Shown here: in pieces, positions 38,377-47,748 of the stretch
How the letters are laid out: every line of letters begins with the position of its first letter
Position numbering within the stretch: the first letter of the stretch is position 1
Origin: an uncultured Planctomycetota bacterium
GTDB taxonomy: Bacteria > Planctomycetota > Phycisphaerae > Phycisphaerales > UBA5793
Assembly: GCA_900696685.1 (NCBI GenBank)
Contig: CAADHA010000053.1
Location: 1-56,395 of the forward strand
Direction: 5' to 3'
DNA: 56,395 nt
Made by a program: the position numbers and the translations under genes
The notes under the pieces: model-generated
The model's input: the letters and a program-made list of their open reading frames with translations, nothing else
What the model was told of the DNA's origin: nothing
Database searches by the model: none

Positions 38377-39705
38377 ATGGATACCTTTGTCATCGACGGC
38401 GGACGGCGTCTCAAGGGACGTCTCACCGTCAGCGGCTCCAAGAACGCGTCCCTGCCCGTCATGGCCGCCGCCCTGCTCACCGATCAGCCCATCACACTTC
38501 ACGATGTGCCGGACCTGCGCGACATCGCCAACATGCGCGGGTTATTGGGCGAACTCGGCTGCGAGGTCGGGCACGAAGGCAACCTCACCCGCCTCCAGGT
38601 CGTGGACGAATCCGCCAGCCACGCGCGCTACGAAATCGTCCGCACCATGCGCGCGAGCATCTGCATACTCGGACCCATGCTCGCACGCCGCAAGATGGCG
38701 AGAATCTCTATGCCCGGGGGCTGCGCCATCGGCGACCGGCCGGTGGACCTGCACCTGCGCGGCCTGCGGGCGCTCGGGGCCGATATCCGCCTCGAGGGCG
38801 GCGACATCATGGCCCAGGCGGACGAACTCACCGGGACGACCATCTTCCTCGGCGGGCCGGCCGGCTCGACCGTGCTCGGAACCGCCAACGTCCTTTCCGC
38901 CGCCACGCTCGCCCATGGCACGACCGTCATTGAGTGCGCCGCCTGCGAACCGGAGATCGTCAACCTCGCCGAGACGCTCGTCGCGATGGGCGCCCGCATC
39001 GAGGGCGCCGGCACGCCGCGCATCACCATCCACGGCGTGCGCGAACTCGGACCCGCCGAGGTCCGCGTCATGCCCGATCGCATCGAAGCGGGCACCTACA
39101 TGATCGCCTCCGCCATCACGAACGGGCAGGTGACGATCGACAACTGCCCGCTTGACTCCCTTCTCGCCCTGCTCGACCGTCTCGACGAAATCGGCATCAG
39201 CGTCACGCGCACCGACCGGGCGCAGCCCGCCAATCGCTGCACCGTTGTCGTCGAGTCGAGCCGGCGGCTCAACCCCGTGCAGGTGACGACACAGCCTCAT
39301 CCCGGCTTCCCGACGGACCTTCAGGCGCAGATGATGGCGCTGCTGTGCCTCGCCGACGGCAACAGCATCATCACCGAGCGCATCTACGAGCAGCGGTTCC
39401 TCCATGTGGCCGAGTTGAGCCGCATGGGAGCAAGCCTGCACCGCCAGGGGCCGACCGTCGTCGTCTCCGGCGTGCCCAAACTCGTCGGAGCGCCGGTGAT
39501 GGCCAGCGACCTGCGCGCCTCGGCATGCCTCGTCCTCGCCGGACTCGCCGCGGAAGGGCGAACGGTCGTCAACCGCGTCTATCACCTCGACCGCGGCTAT
39601 CAGAGCATGGAAGAGCGCCTGCGCCAACTCGGCGCCGCGATCGAGCGCGTCGATGAAGAAGAGGTCGCCGCTGACGCATCTGCGCGCGTCGCCGCGCCGC
39701 GTTGA
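38377..39705 (+). CDS. murA: UDP-N-acetylglucosamine 1-carboxyvinyltransferase
   Basis: First committed step of peptidoglycan synthesis. The catalytic Cys116 lies in PGGCAIGDRPVDLHL, so the enzyme should be fosfomycin-sensitive by this residue. Other landmarks: SGSKNASLPVMAAALL with Lys and Asn near the N-terminus, DRIEAGTYMIA, TQPHPGFPTDLQAQMMA and ASDLRASACLVLAGL. 442 residues, a little longer than the usual ~420. ATG 38377 has AGAGAAGGA upstream. It ends 9 bp from convergent HPr. Its presence supports a peptidoglycan wall in this organism. Confidence 0.96.
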   Translation: MDTFVIDGGRRLKGRLTVSGSKNASLPVMAAALLTDQPITLHDVPDLRDIANMRGLLGELGCEVGHEGNLTRLQVVDESASHARYEIVRTMRASICILGPMLARRKMARISMPGGCAIGDRPVDLHLRGLRALGADIRLEGGDIMAQADELTGTTIFLGGPAGSTVLGTANVLSAATLAHGTTVIECAACEPEIVNLAETLVAMGARIEGAGTPRITIHGVRELGPAEVRVMPDRIEAGTYMIASAITNGQVTIDNCPLDSLLALLDRLDEIGISVTRTDRAQPANRCTVVVESSRRLNPVQVTTQPHPGFPTDLQAQMMALLCLADGNSIITERIYEQRFLHVAELSRMGASLHRQGPTVVVSGVPKLVGAPVMASDLRASACLVLAGLAAEGRTVVNRVYHLDRGYQSMEERLRQLGAAIERVDEEEVAADASARVAAPR

Positions 39706-39714
39706 CGCTGGCGC

Positions 39715-39990
39715 TCACTCCTCATCAAACCCGCGATCGACGAGGTCGATGAGGGCGTCGAGCATCTCGCGGGCGTCGGGGCCGACGGCTTCGAGGAGCA
39801 GTTCGGTGCCCTTGGTGGCGGCGAGCATCATCATCTGCATGATCGACTTGCCGTCCACCTTCTGGTTTTCGCGGCACACGGTCAGGTCAGACTTGAAGTT
39901 GCTGGCGGTCTCGACGAAGGACATCGCCGGCCGGGCATGAAGGCCCAGTCGGTTGCGGATAATCACCTTGGCGGTGGCATTCGTGGGCAA
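39715..39990 (-). CDS. ptsH: HPr-family phosphocarrier protein
   Basis: 91 residues. His18 in NRLGLHARPA is the phosphorylated His, and Ser49 in DGKSIMQMMMLAA matches the regulatory Ser of HPr/NPr proteins. Last gene of the hpf-ptsN-HPr run on this strand, 135 bp after ptsN. With no sugar permease nearby it more likely serves a regulatory PTS than sugar import. Could equally be called NPr (ptsO). Confidence 0.9.
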   Translation of the reverse strand: MPTNATAKVIIRNRLGLHARPAMSFVETASNFKSDLTVCRENQKVDGKSIMQMMMLAATKGTELLLEAVGPDAREMLDALIDLVDRGFDEE

Positions 39991-40125
39991 GCGCCGTCGT
40001 CTCCGCAGGAGGGCTCGAGACCTGAAGCGTGAGGCATGGGGCCGGCGCCTCGGCCGCGTTCCTCATGGCTCAGCCCCCGGCCGCAGATCACGAGTCCCAG
40101 GTCGCGGGCCTCATGGGCCCGGGCC

Positions 40126-40596
40126 TCACAGCTGTTGGCTGTCCGCTTCGCGGATCAGCGTGATGATGTCGTCAACGGTCGTGACCTGTCGCAGGAAGCG
40201 CCGGAAGGTGTCCTGGCTGAGGTTCTGGAAGATGATCTCCATCGCGCGAAGGTGATCCTCCGGCTGATCGCCCGGGCTCAGCAGCAGGACGACGGAAAAG
40301 ACGGGCTGGCGGTCGAGGGCGTTGAAGTCCACGCCCTTGGCGCTGACGCCGATGGTGGCGGCCATGCGCTTGACGGAGGGGTGCTTGACGTGGGGGACGG
40401 CGACGCCCTTGCCGAAGCCCGTCGAGCCGCGCCTCTCGCGCTCGAGGATGGCTTCGATGATGTCATCGCGGTTTCCCTTCTCTATGACCCCTGCGCCGAG
40501 AAGGGCATCGACGAGTTCGGCGACGACTTCGTCGCGCGTCACCGCCGCAAGAGAAGGCACCAGGGCCGACTCCACCATGATTTCGTTCAGTTTCAT
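40126..40596 (-). CDS. ptsN: PTS IIA protein, nitrogen-PTS (PtsN) type
   Basis: 156 residues, a single mannitol/fructose-type IIA domain. The phospho-acceptor His69 is in GVAVPHVKHPSVK, and STGFGKG precedes it. Standalone IIA domains beside hpf and an HPr are the hallmark of the regulatory nitrogen PTS, which acts on potassium, nitrogen and envelope stress rather than transport. 33 bp separate it from hpf, indicating one operon. Enzyme I is not in the window. Confidence 0.9.
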   Translation of the reverse strand: MKLNEIMVESALVPSLAAVTRDEVVAELVDALLGAGVIEKGNRDDIIEAILERERRGSTGFGKGVAVPHVKHPSVKRMAATIGVSAKGVDFNALDRQPVFSVVLLLSPGDQPEDHLRAMEIIFQNLSQDTFRRFLRQVTTVDDIITLIREADSQQL

Positions 40597-40629
40597 TGGC
40601 GATTGTACTCCGATGCCCGAGCCGGCGCG

Positions 40630-40932
40630 TCAGCCCGGGTGCTTGCGATTGCGCGTCTTTTCCTTGTGCTCAGCGAGTTGCCGGCTCAGTTTGTCCACGA
40701 CGCCGTCCATGCATGCATGGTAGTCCATTGCATGCCCGCGGCTGATGAACGGATCGTGCCGGTCCACGTGCGCGATCAACTCGACCTCGAACTCCCTTCC
40801 CGGCTTGTCGATCAGCACGTCCACCGTCTGGATGCGGTCGTAGTAGCGAGGGAGCCGTTCGCACTTCTTGTGGGCATATTCTTCCATGGCGGCGCTGACG
40901 GCCAGATGCCTTCCCGTCACGTTGATCTGCAT
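40630..40932 (-). CDS. hpf: Ribosome hibernation promoting factor (short HPF)
   Basis: 100 residues. MQINVTGRHLAVSAAMEEYAHKK, with the beta-alpha-beta core and a basic tail, matches the short HPF/YfiA family that binds the 30S subunit and silences ribosomes in stationary phase. AAGGA precedes the ATG. First of the hpf-ptsN-HPr group; an upstream DUF502 gene ends 33 bp before it and may share the transcript. rpoN, its usual neighbour in proteobacteria, is absent here. Confidence 0.92.
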   Translation of the reverse strand: MQINVTGRHLAVSAAMEEYAHKKCERLPRYYDRIQTVDVLIDKPGREFEVELIAHVDRHDPFISRGHAMDYHACMDGVVDKLSRQLAEHKEKTRNRKHPG

Positions 40933-40965
40933 GGGTCAATCCTTGGCGCTCAGACTCGCGGTTTC

Positions 40966-41943
40966 TCACGACTGGCCTGTGGGCGGCGGCACCGTATTCC
41001 CACCGGCGGCAGGCGGCACCACCCCTGGCCCGCCGGGGACGGCCGCTTCCCCGGCACCGGGAACGCGGAAAACGCCCTCCGGATGCGCCGCCGAGGCCGG
41101 CAAGGCCTGCCGCTCGGGGACCAGCACCCCGCCGCTGACTGTGAACCGCAGGGCCTCTTCAACAGTGATGCTGAGCGGGCGAATCTCGCTCCGCGGCAGG
41201 CTGATCGTGTAGCCCGTAAACGGCGTGGGCGAACTCGGGATGAACACGGTGACCATCTGCACCGCGTCGTAGCCCGCCGCCGCCGCCAGGTCGTTCATCG
41301 AGTGCCCCGTCAGAAACCCGACCGACCAGATCCCCTTGCGCGGATACTCGACGAGCACAACGCGATCGAACTCGATCTTCTTCTCGCCGAGCATGAAATC
41401 GACCAGTTGCTTGACGTAGGGGTAGACCTGTTTGAAGATGGGAACGCTGGCGACGATGCGCTCCAGGCGGGCCGCAATGCGGCGGCCGACGAAACCACCG
41501 AAGATCCGTCCCGCCAGATAGAAAAGCAGCACCGCGAGAATCAGCCCGATCGCGTCCAGCCAGCGGTGCTGGTCCCACCACGCCCGGAACGCCCTCTGGC
41601 GGATGTCGCCGTCAAGCGAGGCGTCACTCAATCGCGGCAGCTTCTCCGCCGTCCGGCGATCGCGCTCCGCCACACGTTCCTGCTCGCTTACCACGTACCA
41701 GTCGGGCAGGTGGGCCTCCGCCCACTCGGGGTCGTCGTGCGGCCCGCGAATCAGCACGGGAATCATGCGGATGACCGCCAACCGCGTGATGCTGTTGATC
41801 GGTTGGGCGATGCGGGTGTCCACGAACTGGTAGGCGTAGACGACGATCCAGATCGTCAACACGGAGGGAAGCAGGATCGCCAGCCCCCGAAGGAAGAATA
41901 CCTTGAAATCACCGGTGAACGTCCGATGGGGCGGCTTGCTCAT
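40966..41943 (-). CDS. DUF502-family integral membrane protein
   Basis: 325 residues with two membrane segments (LRGLAILLPSVLTIWIVVYA and AIGLILAVLLFYLAGRIFGG) separated by a charged insert of ~90 residues, longer than in typical DUF502 proteins. The conserved VPIFKQVYPYVKQLVDF and VEYPRKGIWSVGFLTG follow, then PSSPTPFTGY. The C-terminus is a Pro/Gly/Ala-rich tail. Function of the family is unknown. GGGAGAT lies upstream of ATG 41943. Confidence 0.87.
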   Translation of the reverse strand: MSKPPHRTFTGDFKVFFLRGLAILLPSVLTIWIVVYAYQFVDTRIAQPINSITRLAVIRMIPVLIRGPHDDPEWAEAHLPDWYVVSEQERVAERDRRTAEKLPRLSDASLDGDIRQRAFRAWWDQHRWLDAIGLILAVLLFYLAGRIFGGFVGRRIAARLERIVASVPIFKQVYPYVKQLVDFMLGEKKIEFDRVVLVEYPRKGIWSVGFLTGHSMNDLAAAAGYDAVQMVTVFIPSSPTPFTGYTISLPRSEIRPLSITVEEALRFTVSGGVLVPERQALPASAAHPEGVFRVPGAGEAAVPGGPGVVPPAAGGNTVPPPTGQS

Positions 41944-42040
41944 CGTCGTCAGCGATCTCCCTGGCGCGGGAGCAAGGCGCGCTCCCCTACCGCGACAACT
42001 CTATCGACGGTTCCTCCTGCCGTCCATGATCCTCATGCAC

Positions 42041-42922
42041 TCAACCCAGCACTCGATCGCACCACCGCATCGCGACATCCAGCAGCGCTGCCAGTTGCGG
42101 CGACGGCTGGCCGTTGATCGGGAACGGGTTGGGCGTATTGAACACGTGATCGCCGCCTTCGATTAACTCCACGCCGACTTCGCCGGCGTCGCCGGCCATG
42201 GCAGCGATCTCGGCGGCGTCCCGCGGCGGGACGGTCGCGTCCGCCTTCCCATGCACGATCAGGAGCGGGCATCGCAGAGCCGCCACATGCCGGGCGATGT
42301 CATGGCCTTCCGGATCCGCCATCTGTTCATCCAGAAACCGCCGGCCCACGCGAAGAACCTGCCCCGTCCGGCTGCTGGTCACTTCCAGCCAGCCGCGCTC
42401 CAGGACATCCCGCTTTTGTGATTCGGCGAAGCGCCACGGCCGGCTCGGGGCCGAAGCGGAGATCACTGCGGCCGGCAGGGGTTCACGTCCCTTCATGAAC
42501 CGCCGCCCGGCCGTGAGCAGCACTCCAACACCTCCCCGGCTGTGGCCCATGAGGATGAGTGGGCGGCCGCGGCCCGGGAGCGAACCGCCATGGACCGCGT
42601 CGATGACCGCATCGATGTCAATCACGTTGTTGTTCCACGTGCCCTGCTCGAAGAGATCGGGCCGCTCGAAGGTCGCGAAGTTCTCCGTGACGCCCGAGGT
42701 CGTGAGATTGAAGCGGTGGGCAATGACGCCTGCCTCGGCGAACCGCTGTGCAACGAACGGGAACAGGCCGTAGTCCTTGTAGCCCAGGAAGCCGTGCACG
42801 AGCAGGATGACGCCGCGCGCCGTCACGCGAACCACTCCGCCGGCTGAAACCGGAAGGTGCGAGTTGCCGTAGATCGGCAGACCGCGCCAACCGGGAATCG
42901 TCCAGTTGGTGATCGTCGGCAT
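42041..42922 (-). CDS. Alpha/beta hydrolase (serine hydrolase)
   Basis: 293 residues. ILLVHGFLGYKDYGLFPF gives the oxyanion region, LMGHSRGG the nucleophile Ser, HGKADATVP the acid, and GGDHVFNTPNPF the His. Cytoplasmic, no signal peptide. The substrate is unknown, as usual for this fold. It starts 17 bp after the M32 carboxypeptidase stop. TATGCT (42928-42933) ends 5 nt before the ATG, so it could have its own leaderless transcript. Confidence 0.85.
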   Translation of the reverse strand: MPTITNWTIPGWRGLPIYGNSHLPVSAGGVVRVTARGVILLVHGFLGYKDYGLFPFVAQRFAEAGVIAHRFNLTTSGVTENFATFERPDLFEQGTWNNNVIDIDAVIDAVHGGSLPGRGRPLILMGHSRGGVGVLLTAGRRFMKGREPLPAAVISASAPSRPWRFAESQKRDVLERGWLEVTSSRTGQVLRVGRRFLDEQMADPEGHDIARHVAALRCPLLIVHGKADATVPPRDAAEIAAMAGDAGEVGVELIEGGDHVFNTPNPFPINGQPSPQLAALLDVAMRWCDRVLG

Positions 42923-42939
42923 TCCCGAGCATAGCCTCG

Positions 42940-44451
42940 TTACGCGAGGCCGTAGATCGGCTTGAGTTTCCCCTCGAGGTGGCGCATGAGCGGATCGGCG
43001 CTCAACTCCCTGCCGGTGATGCGCTTGCAGAGTTCGGAGGCGCCATAGCGGCGGCCGTGGCGGTGGATGTTCTCCGTGAGCCACTTGCGCAGCGGCTCGA
43101 ACTCGCCCCGGCGGAACTGCGCGTCGAGATCGCCGAGTTGCTCCCGGGCGGCCTCGAAGAACTGGCAGGCGTAGAGGTTGCCCAGCGTGTAGGTCGGGAA
43201 GTATCCCATCAGGCCAAAGGCCCAGTGCACGTCCTGGAGGCAGCCGTTGCTGTCCTTGTCCACTTCGATGCCGAGATACTCCTTGAAGCGCCGGTTCCAC
43301 TCGCGCGGCACGTCGCGGGCGCTCAGTTCGCCGCGGATCATCGCCCGTTCGATCTCGAATCGAAGCATGATGTGCAGGTTGTACGTCGCCTCGTCCGCTT
43401 CGACGCGGATGTAACTCGGCTCGACGATGTTCTGCGCGGCGTAGACGGTCTCGACGCTCTGATCGGCGAGGAGTTCGGGCATGAACTCCTTCGCGTGCGG
43501 GAGGCACCACTCCCAGAACGAGCGGCTGCGCCCGACGATGTTCTCCCAGCCGCGCGACTGGCTCTCGTGGATGCCCAGGCTCACCGCGCTTCCGCACGGC
43601 GTGCCGAACGCCTCGGCCGGCAGGTTCTGCTCGTAGATGCCGTGACCCGCCTCGTGCATCGTCGAGCTCAGGGCGTCCATCACATTGTTCTCGCGGAAGC
43701 GCGTGGTCAGGCGGCAGTCGCCCGGCCCGAGGCCCGAGCAGAACGGGTGCGTCGAAACGTCCAGCCGGCCGTCGTCAAAGCGGAACCCGATCGCGGTGGC
43801 CACGAAGCGCACGAACGCCTCCTGCTGGCGGCGCGGCACCTCGCGGGTGTGGACGGAGTCGTCGGGCCGGTTGCCGCCGGCGCGAATCTCGTGAATGAGG
43901 CGGCTCAGGCGCGTGCGCAGGGGAGCGAAGATCTGCTCGATCTGCGCGGCCGTCGCCCCGGGCTCGTACCCCTCGAGCAGCGCATCGTACGGCTCGCCTC
44001 CCTCCGGCCAGCCGTAGTACTTCGCGCTTTTGCGCATCAGGTTGATCATCCTGTCAAGGTGCGGCTCAAACTTCGAGAAGTCCGATGCCGCCCGCGCCTT
44101 CTGCCACTCGTGCTGCGCAACTGAGCGCGTTCGGCTGAGTTCCTCGACGTGCTCGCGCGGCAGTTTGCGGGCGCGGTCGTAGTCGCGCTTCCACTCGCGC
44201 ACGTTCGCCGCCTCGATCGAGTCGCGCGGAATCTCCTCGCGGAGGCACTGCTCGAGGAGGTCGCCGACTTCCTTGCTCGTGGCGCGCTCGTGGACGAGTC
44301 CTGACAGCAGGGCGCACTGCTCGGAGCGCAACTTCGCCCCGCCCGAAGGCATGTACGTCTCCTGGTCCCAGTGCACGAGTTCATCGACGCTGCCGAGGAC
44401 GGCCGTCTCCCGCTGGAGTCCGGCGAGTTTCGCATAGGCTTTGCCTGGCAT
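42940..44451 (-). CDS. Carboxypeptidase Taq-type metallopeptidase (M32)
   Basis: About 503 residues. The zinc motif HEAGH lies in SSTMHEAGHGIYEQ, with YVEPSYIRVEADE-like sequence (EPSYIRVEADEATYNLH) following, both M32 signatures. VHWDQETYMPSGGA at the N-terminus is also typical. The enzyme trims C-terminal residues in the cytoplasm. ATG 44451 is chosen because GGAAGGAGAG lies upstream; the frame continues further upstream. Confidence 0.92.
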   Translation of the reverse strand: MPGKAYAKLAGLQRETAVLGSVDELVHWDQETYMPSGGAKLRSEQCALLSGLVHERATSKEVGDLLEQCLREEIPRDSIEAANVREWKRDYDRARKLPREHVEELSRTRSVAQHEWQKARAASDFSKFEPHLDRMINLMRKSAKYYGWPEGGEPYDALLEGYEPGATAAQIEQIFAPLRTRLSRLIHEIRAGGNRPDDSVHTREVPRRQQEAFVRFVATAIGFRFDDGRLDVSTHPFCSGLGPGDCRLTTRFRENNVMDALSSTMHEAGHGIYEQNLPAEAFGTPCGSAVSLGIHESQSRGWENIVGRSRSFWEWCLPHAKEFMPELLADQSVETVYAAQNIVEPSYIRVEADEATYNLHIMLRFEIERAMIRGELSARDVPREWNRRFKEYLGIEVDKDSNGCLQDVHWAFGLMGYFPTYTLGNLYACQFFEAAREQLGDLDAQFRRGEFEPLRKWLTENIHRHGRRYGASELCKRITGRELSADPLMRHLEGKLKPIYGLA

Positions 44452-44527
44452 GGCGCTGGTCTCTCTCCTTCCCTGCGGGGTCATGCGATCCTGCGGTCGA
44501 GCCCGCGGAACATGATAGTCTCCCGGC

Positions 44528-45583
44528 GTGCTCATTCACGCCCGCCCGCCGAGGGTGCCGATTCATCAGAGGACTCGACCCCCCCCACAACGAGGCCGCC
44601 GTCCGCATCCGCTCATGACACACGCCGCCCCACCATCCCGTCGCACAGCGGTCGCAGCACGGCGGCATGATCCGGTCTTTGATCGATTCAGACGCTGGCG
44701 AGGCGCAGCGCCTGCCGACCGAGTTGTCAACTTTCTCGGTGTTCGGGAGCGCAAGGAGTGTCTCGCCATTGATTGCGATCGCTCCGCCCCGGATGCGGTC
44801 TTCATCGAGCCGGATCTGCCGCCATGTGTTGAGAGTTACTTCGAGTGGACAGCGCTGCTGGGCGCCGTGACGGGCTACGCGGAGGCGTTCGCGACAGGAC
44901 GTGCGCAGCGGCCCTTCACGATGATCGAACTCGGCGCGGGCTTCGGGCGGTGGCTGGCCAATGCTGCGGGCGCGGTGCGAGCGTACCGAGGCACCGGGAG
45001 CCGGGAGTTCGAGTTGCCGCCGCCGCGACTCATCGCCGTCGAAGCCGAGCCTCAACACTTCTCGTGGATCGCCGAACACCTGCGCGACAACGGGATTGCG
45101 TTCGACCCTGGCGACCTGCATCACGCGGCGTGCGCGGCGGAGGACGGCGCGGTCGATTTCTACTGCGGAGTGGCGGCGCGGTGGTGGGGACAGGAGATCG
45201 TCCGCCCCGGCCGCCGCGCGATCGAGAAGTTCGAGGGCCAGGCCGTGCAGCGCGTGGCCGTACGGGCGCTTGGCCTCACGACGCTTCTTCGCGGCCTCGA
45301 TCGCGTGCACTTCATCGACTCCGATATTCAGGGGGCAGAGGCGGAGGTCTTCACCGCCGCCGGAGAGGCTCTCGACCGTTGCGTCGAGCGCGTACTCATC
45401 GCCACGCACAATCGAGCCGTGGAAGAGCGCCTTCGCGCCTTCTTCCGCACCGATCGCGGCTGGATCTGCGAGATGGACTTCGCCTGCCGCGCCGTCAACG
45501 ACACCCCGGTCGGCCGGATCGACTTTGAAGACGGCCTCCAGGTCTGGCGCAACACCCCGCTGGCGGACTCGTGCGCCGCCTGA
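44528..45583 (+). CDS. FkbM-family methyltransferase
   Basis: SAM-dependent methyltransferase. Motif I is MIELGAGFGRWLAN, followed by IAVEAEPQHFSWI and the FkbM-type FIDSDIQGAEAEVF. Such enzymes often O-methylate sugars or small metabolites. Two starts are possible: GTG 44528, which has GATAGT 8 nt upstream, or ATG 44615. The extra 29 residues are Arg/Pro-rich and look little constrained, so 44615 may be the true start. It converges with the Rieske gene, leaving 3 bp. Confidence 0.75.
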   Translation: MLIHARPPRVPIHQRTRPPPQRGRRPHPLMTHAAPPSRRTAVAARRHDPVFDRFRRWRGAAPADRVVNFLGVRERKECLAIDCDRSAPDAVFIEPDLPPCVESYFEWTALLGAVTGYAEAFATGRAQRPFTMIELGAGFGRWLANAAGAVRAYRGTGSREFELPPPRLIAVEAEPQHFSWIAEHLRDNGIAFDPGDLHHAACAAEDGAVDFYCGVAARWWGQEIVRPGRRAIEKFEGQAVQRVAVRALGLTTLLRGLDRVHFIDSDIQGAEAEVFTAAGEALDRCVERVLIATHNRAVEERLRAFFRTDRGWICEMDFACRAVNDTPVGRIDFEDGLQVWRNTPLADSCAA

Positions 45584-45586
45584 GAT

Positions 45587-46711
45587 TCACACGGCATCGC
45601 GGAGCGCGTCGTTGTATGCAGCGGCCATGAGGCGGTGGAAGTGATGCACGCCCTGCTCGCGCGTCGGCGAGTAGCGGCCGCGGCCGTAGAAGCGCGAGCG
45701 CACGCCGCGCTGCACGGCTTCGACGACCGCCTCATCCTCGCGCTCCACGCGGTCGAGGCCTGCACCCGCCCCTTGATCAAGCCGGCTTCGGTCCAGGACG
45801 TACGAGAGGAATGAGACGCGCGTCAGTTCGGGGCCAAGAGGCCTGACGACGTTGACCGACACGCCCCACGGGTAGAAGTTGAACATCGTGTTGGGGAAGA
45901 GCCACCAGTAGTACGCGGCGACGCGCTGGCCGTGATCGGGCGATGCCGGCGGGGGCTCGAAACATGCCTCAGCACCCTTTGCGATCCCCAGTTGCAGATT
46001 CGAACGCGCGTAGATCTCCGTGCGGTAACTGCCGTAGTCGATTGCTTCGTTGAGGCCGGCGTGCACGAACGGGATATGAAAGCCCTCAAGGTAGTTCTCG
46101 ACATAGAGCGCCCAGTTGGCGCGCACGAGATACTCCTTGCTCCGCGTGGCGTCGAACGCCAGATCATCGAGAGGCAGCCAGTCGCAGCGCCTTGCCATGT
46201 CGCCGATCGTCTCATCGAGCGGCGGCGCGGAGGCATCGAGATTCGCGAAGATGAACTTGCGCCACGCGGCGAAGGGGACGCGTCGCAGGTTGTCCGCCTC
46301 GGTCGGGAAGCCCTGCGCCTGCTGGAACTCGGGCATGTACTCGAACGTGCCGTCGAGCCGGAAGCGGCGGCCGTGGTAGCGGCAGGTCAGGCACCGCTCG
46401 CGCCCGCCGTGCTCGACGACGATCGTGCCGCGATGCGTGCAGACATTGGAGAGGCAGTGGATCGCATCGTGCTCGTCGCGCACCAGGACGAGCGGCTCAT
46501 CAAGGCACCCTTCGAGAAGCGTGAAGGGATGCGTCTGGCCGGGAACCTTGACGGAGTCGGTGTCGGCGACGAGATGCCATGAGCGAGGAAACACCCTCTC
46601 GCGCATGACCCGGTAGACCTGCGGATCACCGTAGAACCAGCCGGGCAGGGTGGAGGCGCGGGCGATGTCCAGGTCGATCTCGACGGGCCGGCGACGACCG
46701 TTGTCGGCCAT
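45587..46711 (-). CDS. Rieske non-heme iron oxygenase, alpha-subunit type
   Basis: 374 residues. The Rieske 2Fe-2S motif is CTHRG, then CRYHG after 16 residues. The mononuclear iron site is in ENYLEGFHIPFVHAG with two His. The family hydroxylates or demethylates aromatics, choline-like amines and other compounds; the substrate is not readable. No reductase or ferredoxin is nearby. ATG 46711 has GGAAGGAG. It lies 70 bp after the anti-sigma gene on the same strand and may belong to that regulon. Confidence 0.88.
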   Translation of the reverse strand: MADNGRRRPVEIDLDIARASTLPGWFYGDPQVYRVMRERVFPRSWHLVADTDSVKVPGQTHPFTLLEGCLDEPLVLVRDEHDAIHCLSNVCTHRGTIVVEHGGRERCLTCRYHGRRFRLDGTFEYMPEFQQAQGFPTEADNLRRVPFAAWRKFIFANLDASAPPLDETIGDMARRCDWLPLDDLAFDATRSKEYLVRANWALYVENYLEGFHIPFVHAGLNEAIDYGSYRTEIYARSNLQLGIAKGAEACFEPPPASPDHGQRVAAYYWWLFPNTMFNFYPWGVSVNVVRPLGPELTRVSFLSYVLDRSRLDQGAGAGLDRVEREDEAVVEAVQRGVRSRFYGRGRYSPTREQGVHHFHRLMAAAYNDALRDAV

Positions 46712-46781
46712 GAAGGGCTCCTTCCGGCGGCGCCGAGGCTCACGGGGCAGAGAAGTCAGGCGGAAAGGGCAGGCGCGGCGA

Positions 46782-47672
46782 TCAATTAAAGTCGATCGGG
46801 GCGACGTCGGGCATGCCGATGGCCACGGCCATCTCGCGCGACTGCGCCGCGGAGGCCGGCACCAGGCGCAGGACATATTCGCCTCGGCGCCAGGCGTAGT
46901 AGGCCTTGTCAAGGTCGCGCGTCATGCCGCGGTCGACGGGAACGACGCGGTAGGCCAGGCCCTCGCGCAGGCCGGCTGAATGCGTCAGGTCCGAGGGGTG
47001 CGACCGCTCGATCCACACACTGACGACGTCCGCGTCGGATCCGAAGCGAAGGTGGATCAGGTCGGAACCCCGGCCGATCACGCTGCAATCGCCCGCGTTG
47101 AGGAAGCGGTAGCCGAACGACGAGAGGTCGGGGACAGGCACGTTCCAGCGAAGATCATCGCTCAGGTGCGCTCGCACCTCGTCGAGCGATTGGAGGCTCA
47201 GTTTGCTGCGCGCGTAGTGCTCGTCGGTGGCGCAGCGGAGGTGCTCTCCGGGGAAGCCGAGCGAACCCTCGACGCCGATGGGAATGTGCACGGGGCGCCG
47301 CCAGTCGAACCAGTCGCGAGGCGCGGCAATGCTGAGCACCACGGCCGCGCCGATGAGCAGGAGGAACCCTGCTGCAAGACCCGATGGGACGAATGGTCGC
47401 CGGCGGCCGGCCCATGGCGCTGCGGCGGACCCGAATGGCAGCGCCTGGGACGCAGGCTCGAACGATGCGCGCACCGCCAACCGCAGCGATGCCGGCGCCT
47501 GGTCTTTGCCCATGACCCTTCCGACTGCGGCGCGCAACCGGCGCTCGAACTCGACGAACGCCTCATCCTCCGGATGCAGGGCAAGATGCGCCCGCAGCCG
47601 GTCAGACTGCTCTGCCGTCAACTCATCGTCGGCGGCAATGCGAAGCAGGTTGGCAAGGTCGATGGGCAGCAT
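46782..47672 (-). CDS. Probable membrane-bound anti-sigma factor
   Basis: 296 residues. The N-terminal ~60 residues (LANLLRIAADDELTAEQSDRLRAHLALHP) look like an anti-sigma head; no HxxxCxxC zinc motif is present. One membrane segment (SGLAAGFLLLIGAAVVLSIA) is followed by a ~170-residue extracytoplasmic domain with two Cys. Position directly after an ECF sigma gene is the main argument. The signal it senses is unknown. Confidence 0.75.
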   Translation of the reverse strand: MLPIDLANLLRIAADDELTAEQSDRLRAHLALHPEDEAFVEFERRLRAAVGRVMGKDQAPASLRLAVRASFEPASQALPFGSAAAPWAGRRRPFVPSGLAAGFLLLIGAAVVLSIAAPRDWFDWRRPVHIPIGVEGSLGFPGEHLRCATDEHYARSKLSLQSLDEVRAHLSDDLRWNVPVPDLSSFGYRFLNAGDCSVIGRGSDLIHLRFGSDADVVSVWIERSHPSDLTHSAGLREGLAYRVVPVDRGMTRDLDKAYYAWRRGEYVLRLVPASAAQSREMAVAIGMPDVAPIDFN

Positions 47673-47748
47673 CGGAACACCTGGGACGCAGACCTCACTT
47701 CAGGAGGGGCGGCCCAACGAAGGACGCCCACTCGATCTGTGGCTGGCA

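Noticed and set aside
41977..41990. GCGCGCTCCCCT as a third copy of the 38-bp repeat
   Set aside because: Only about 12 bp match and the hairpin part is missing.
40036..42117. 693-codon open frame on the + strand
   Set aside because: Antisense to ptsN, hpf and DUF502, all of which have strong family motifs.
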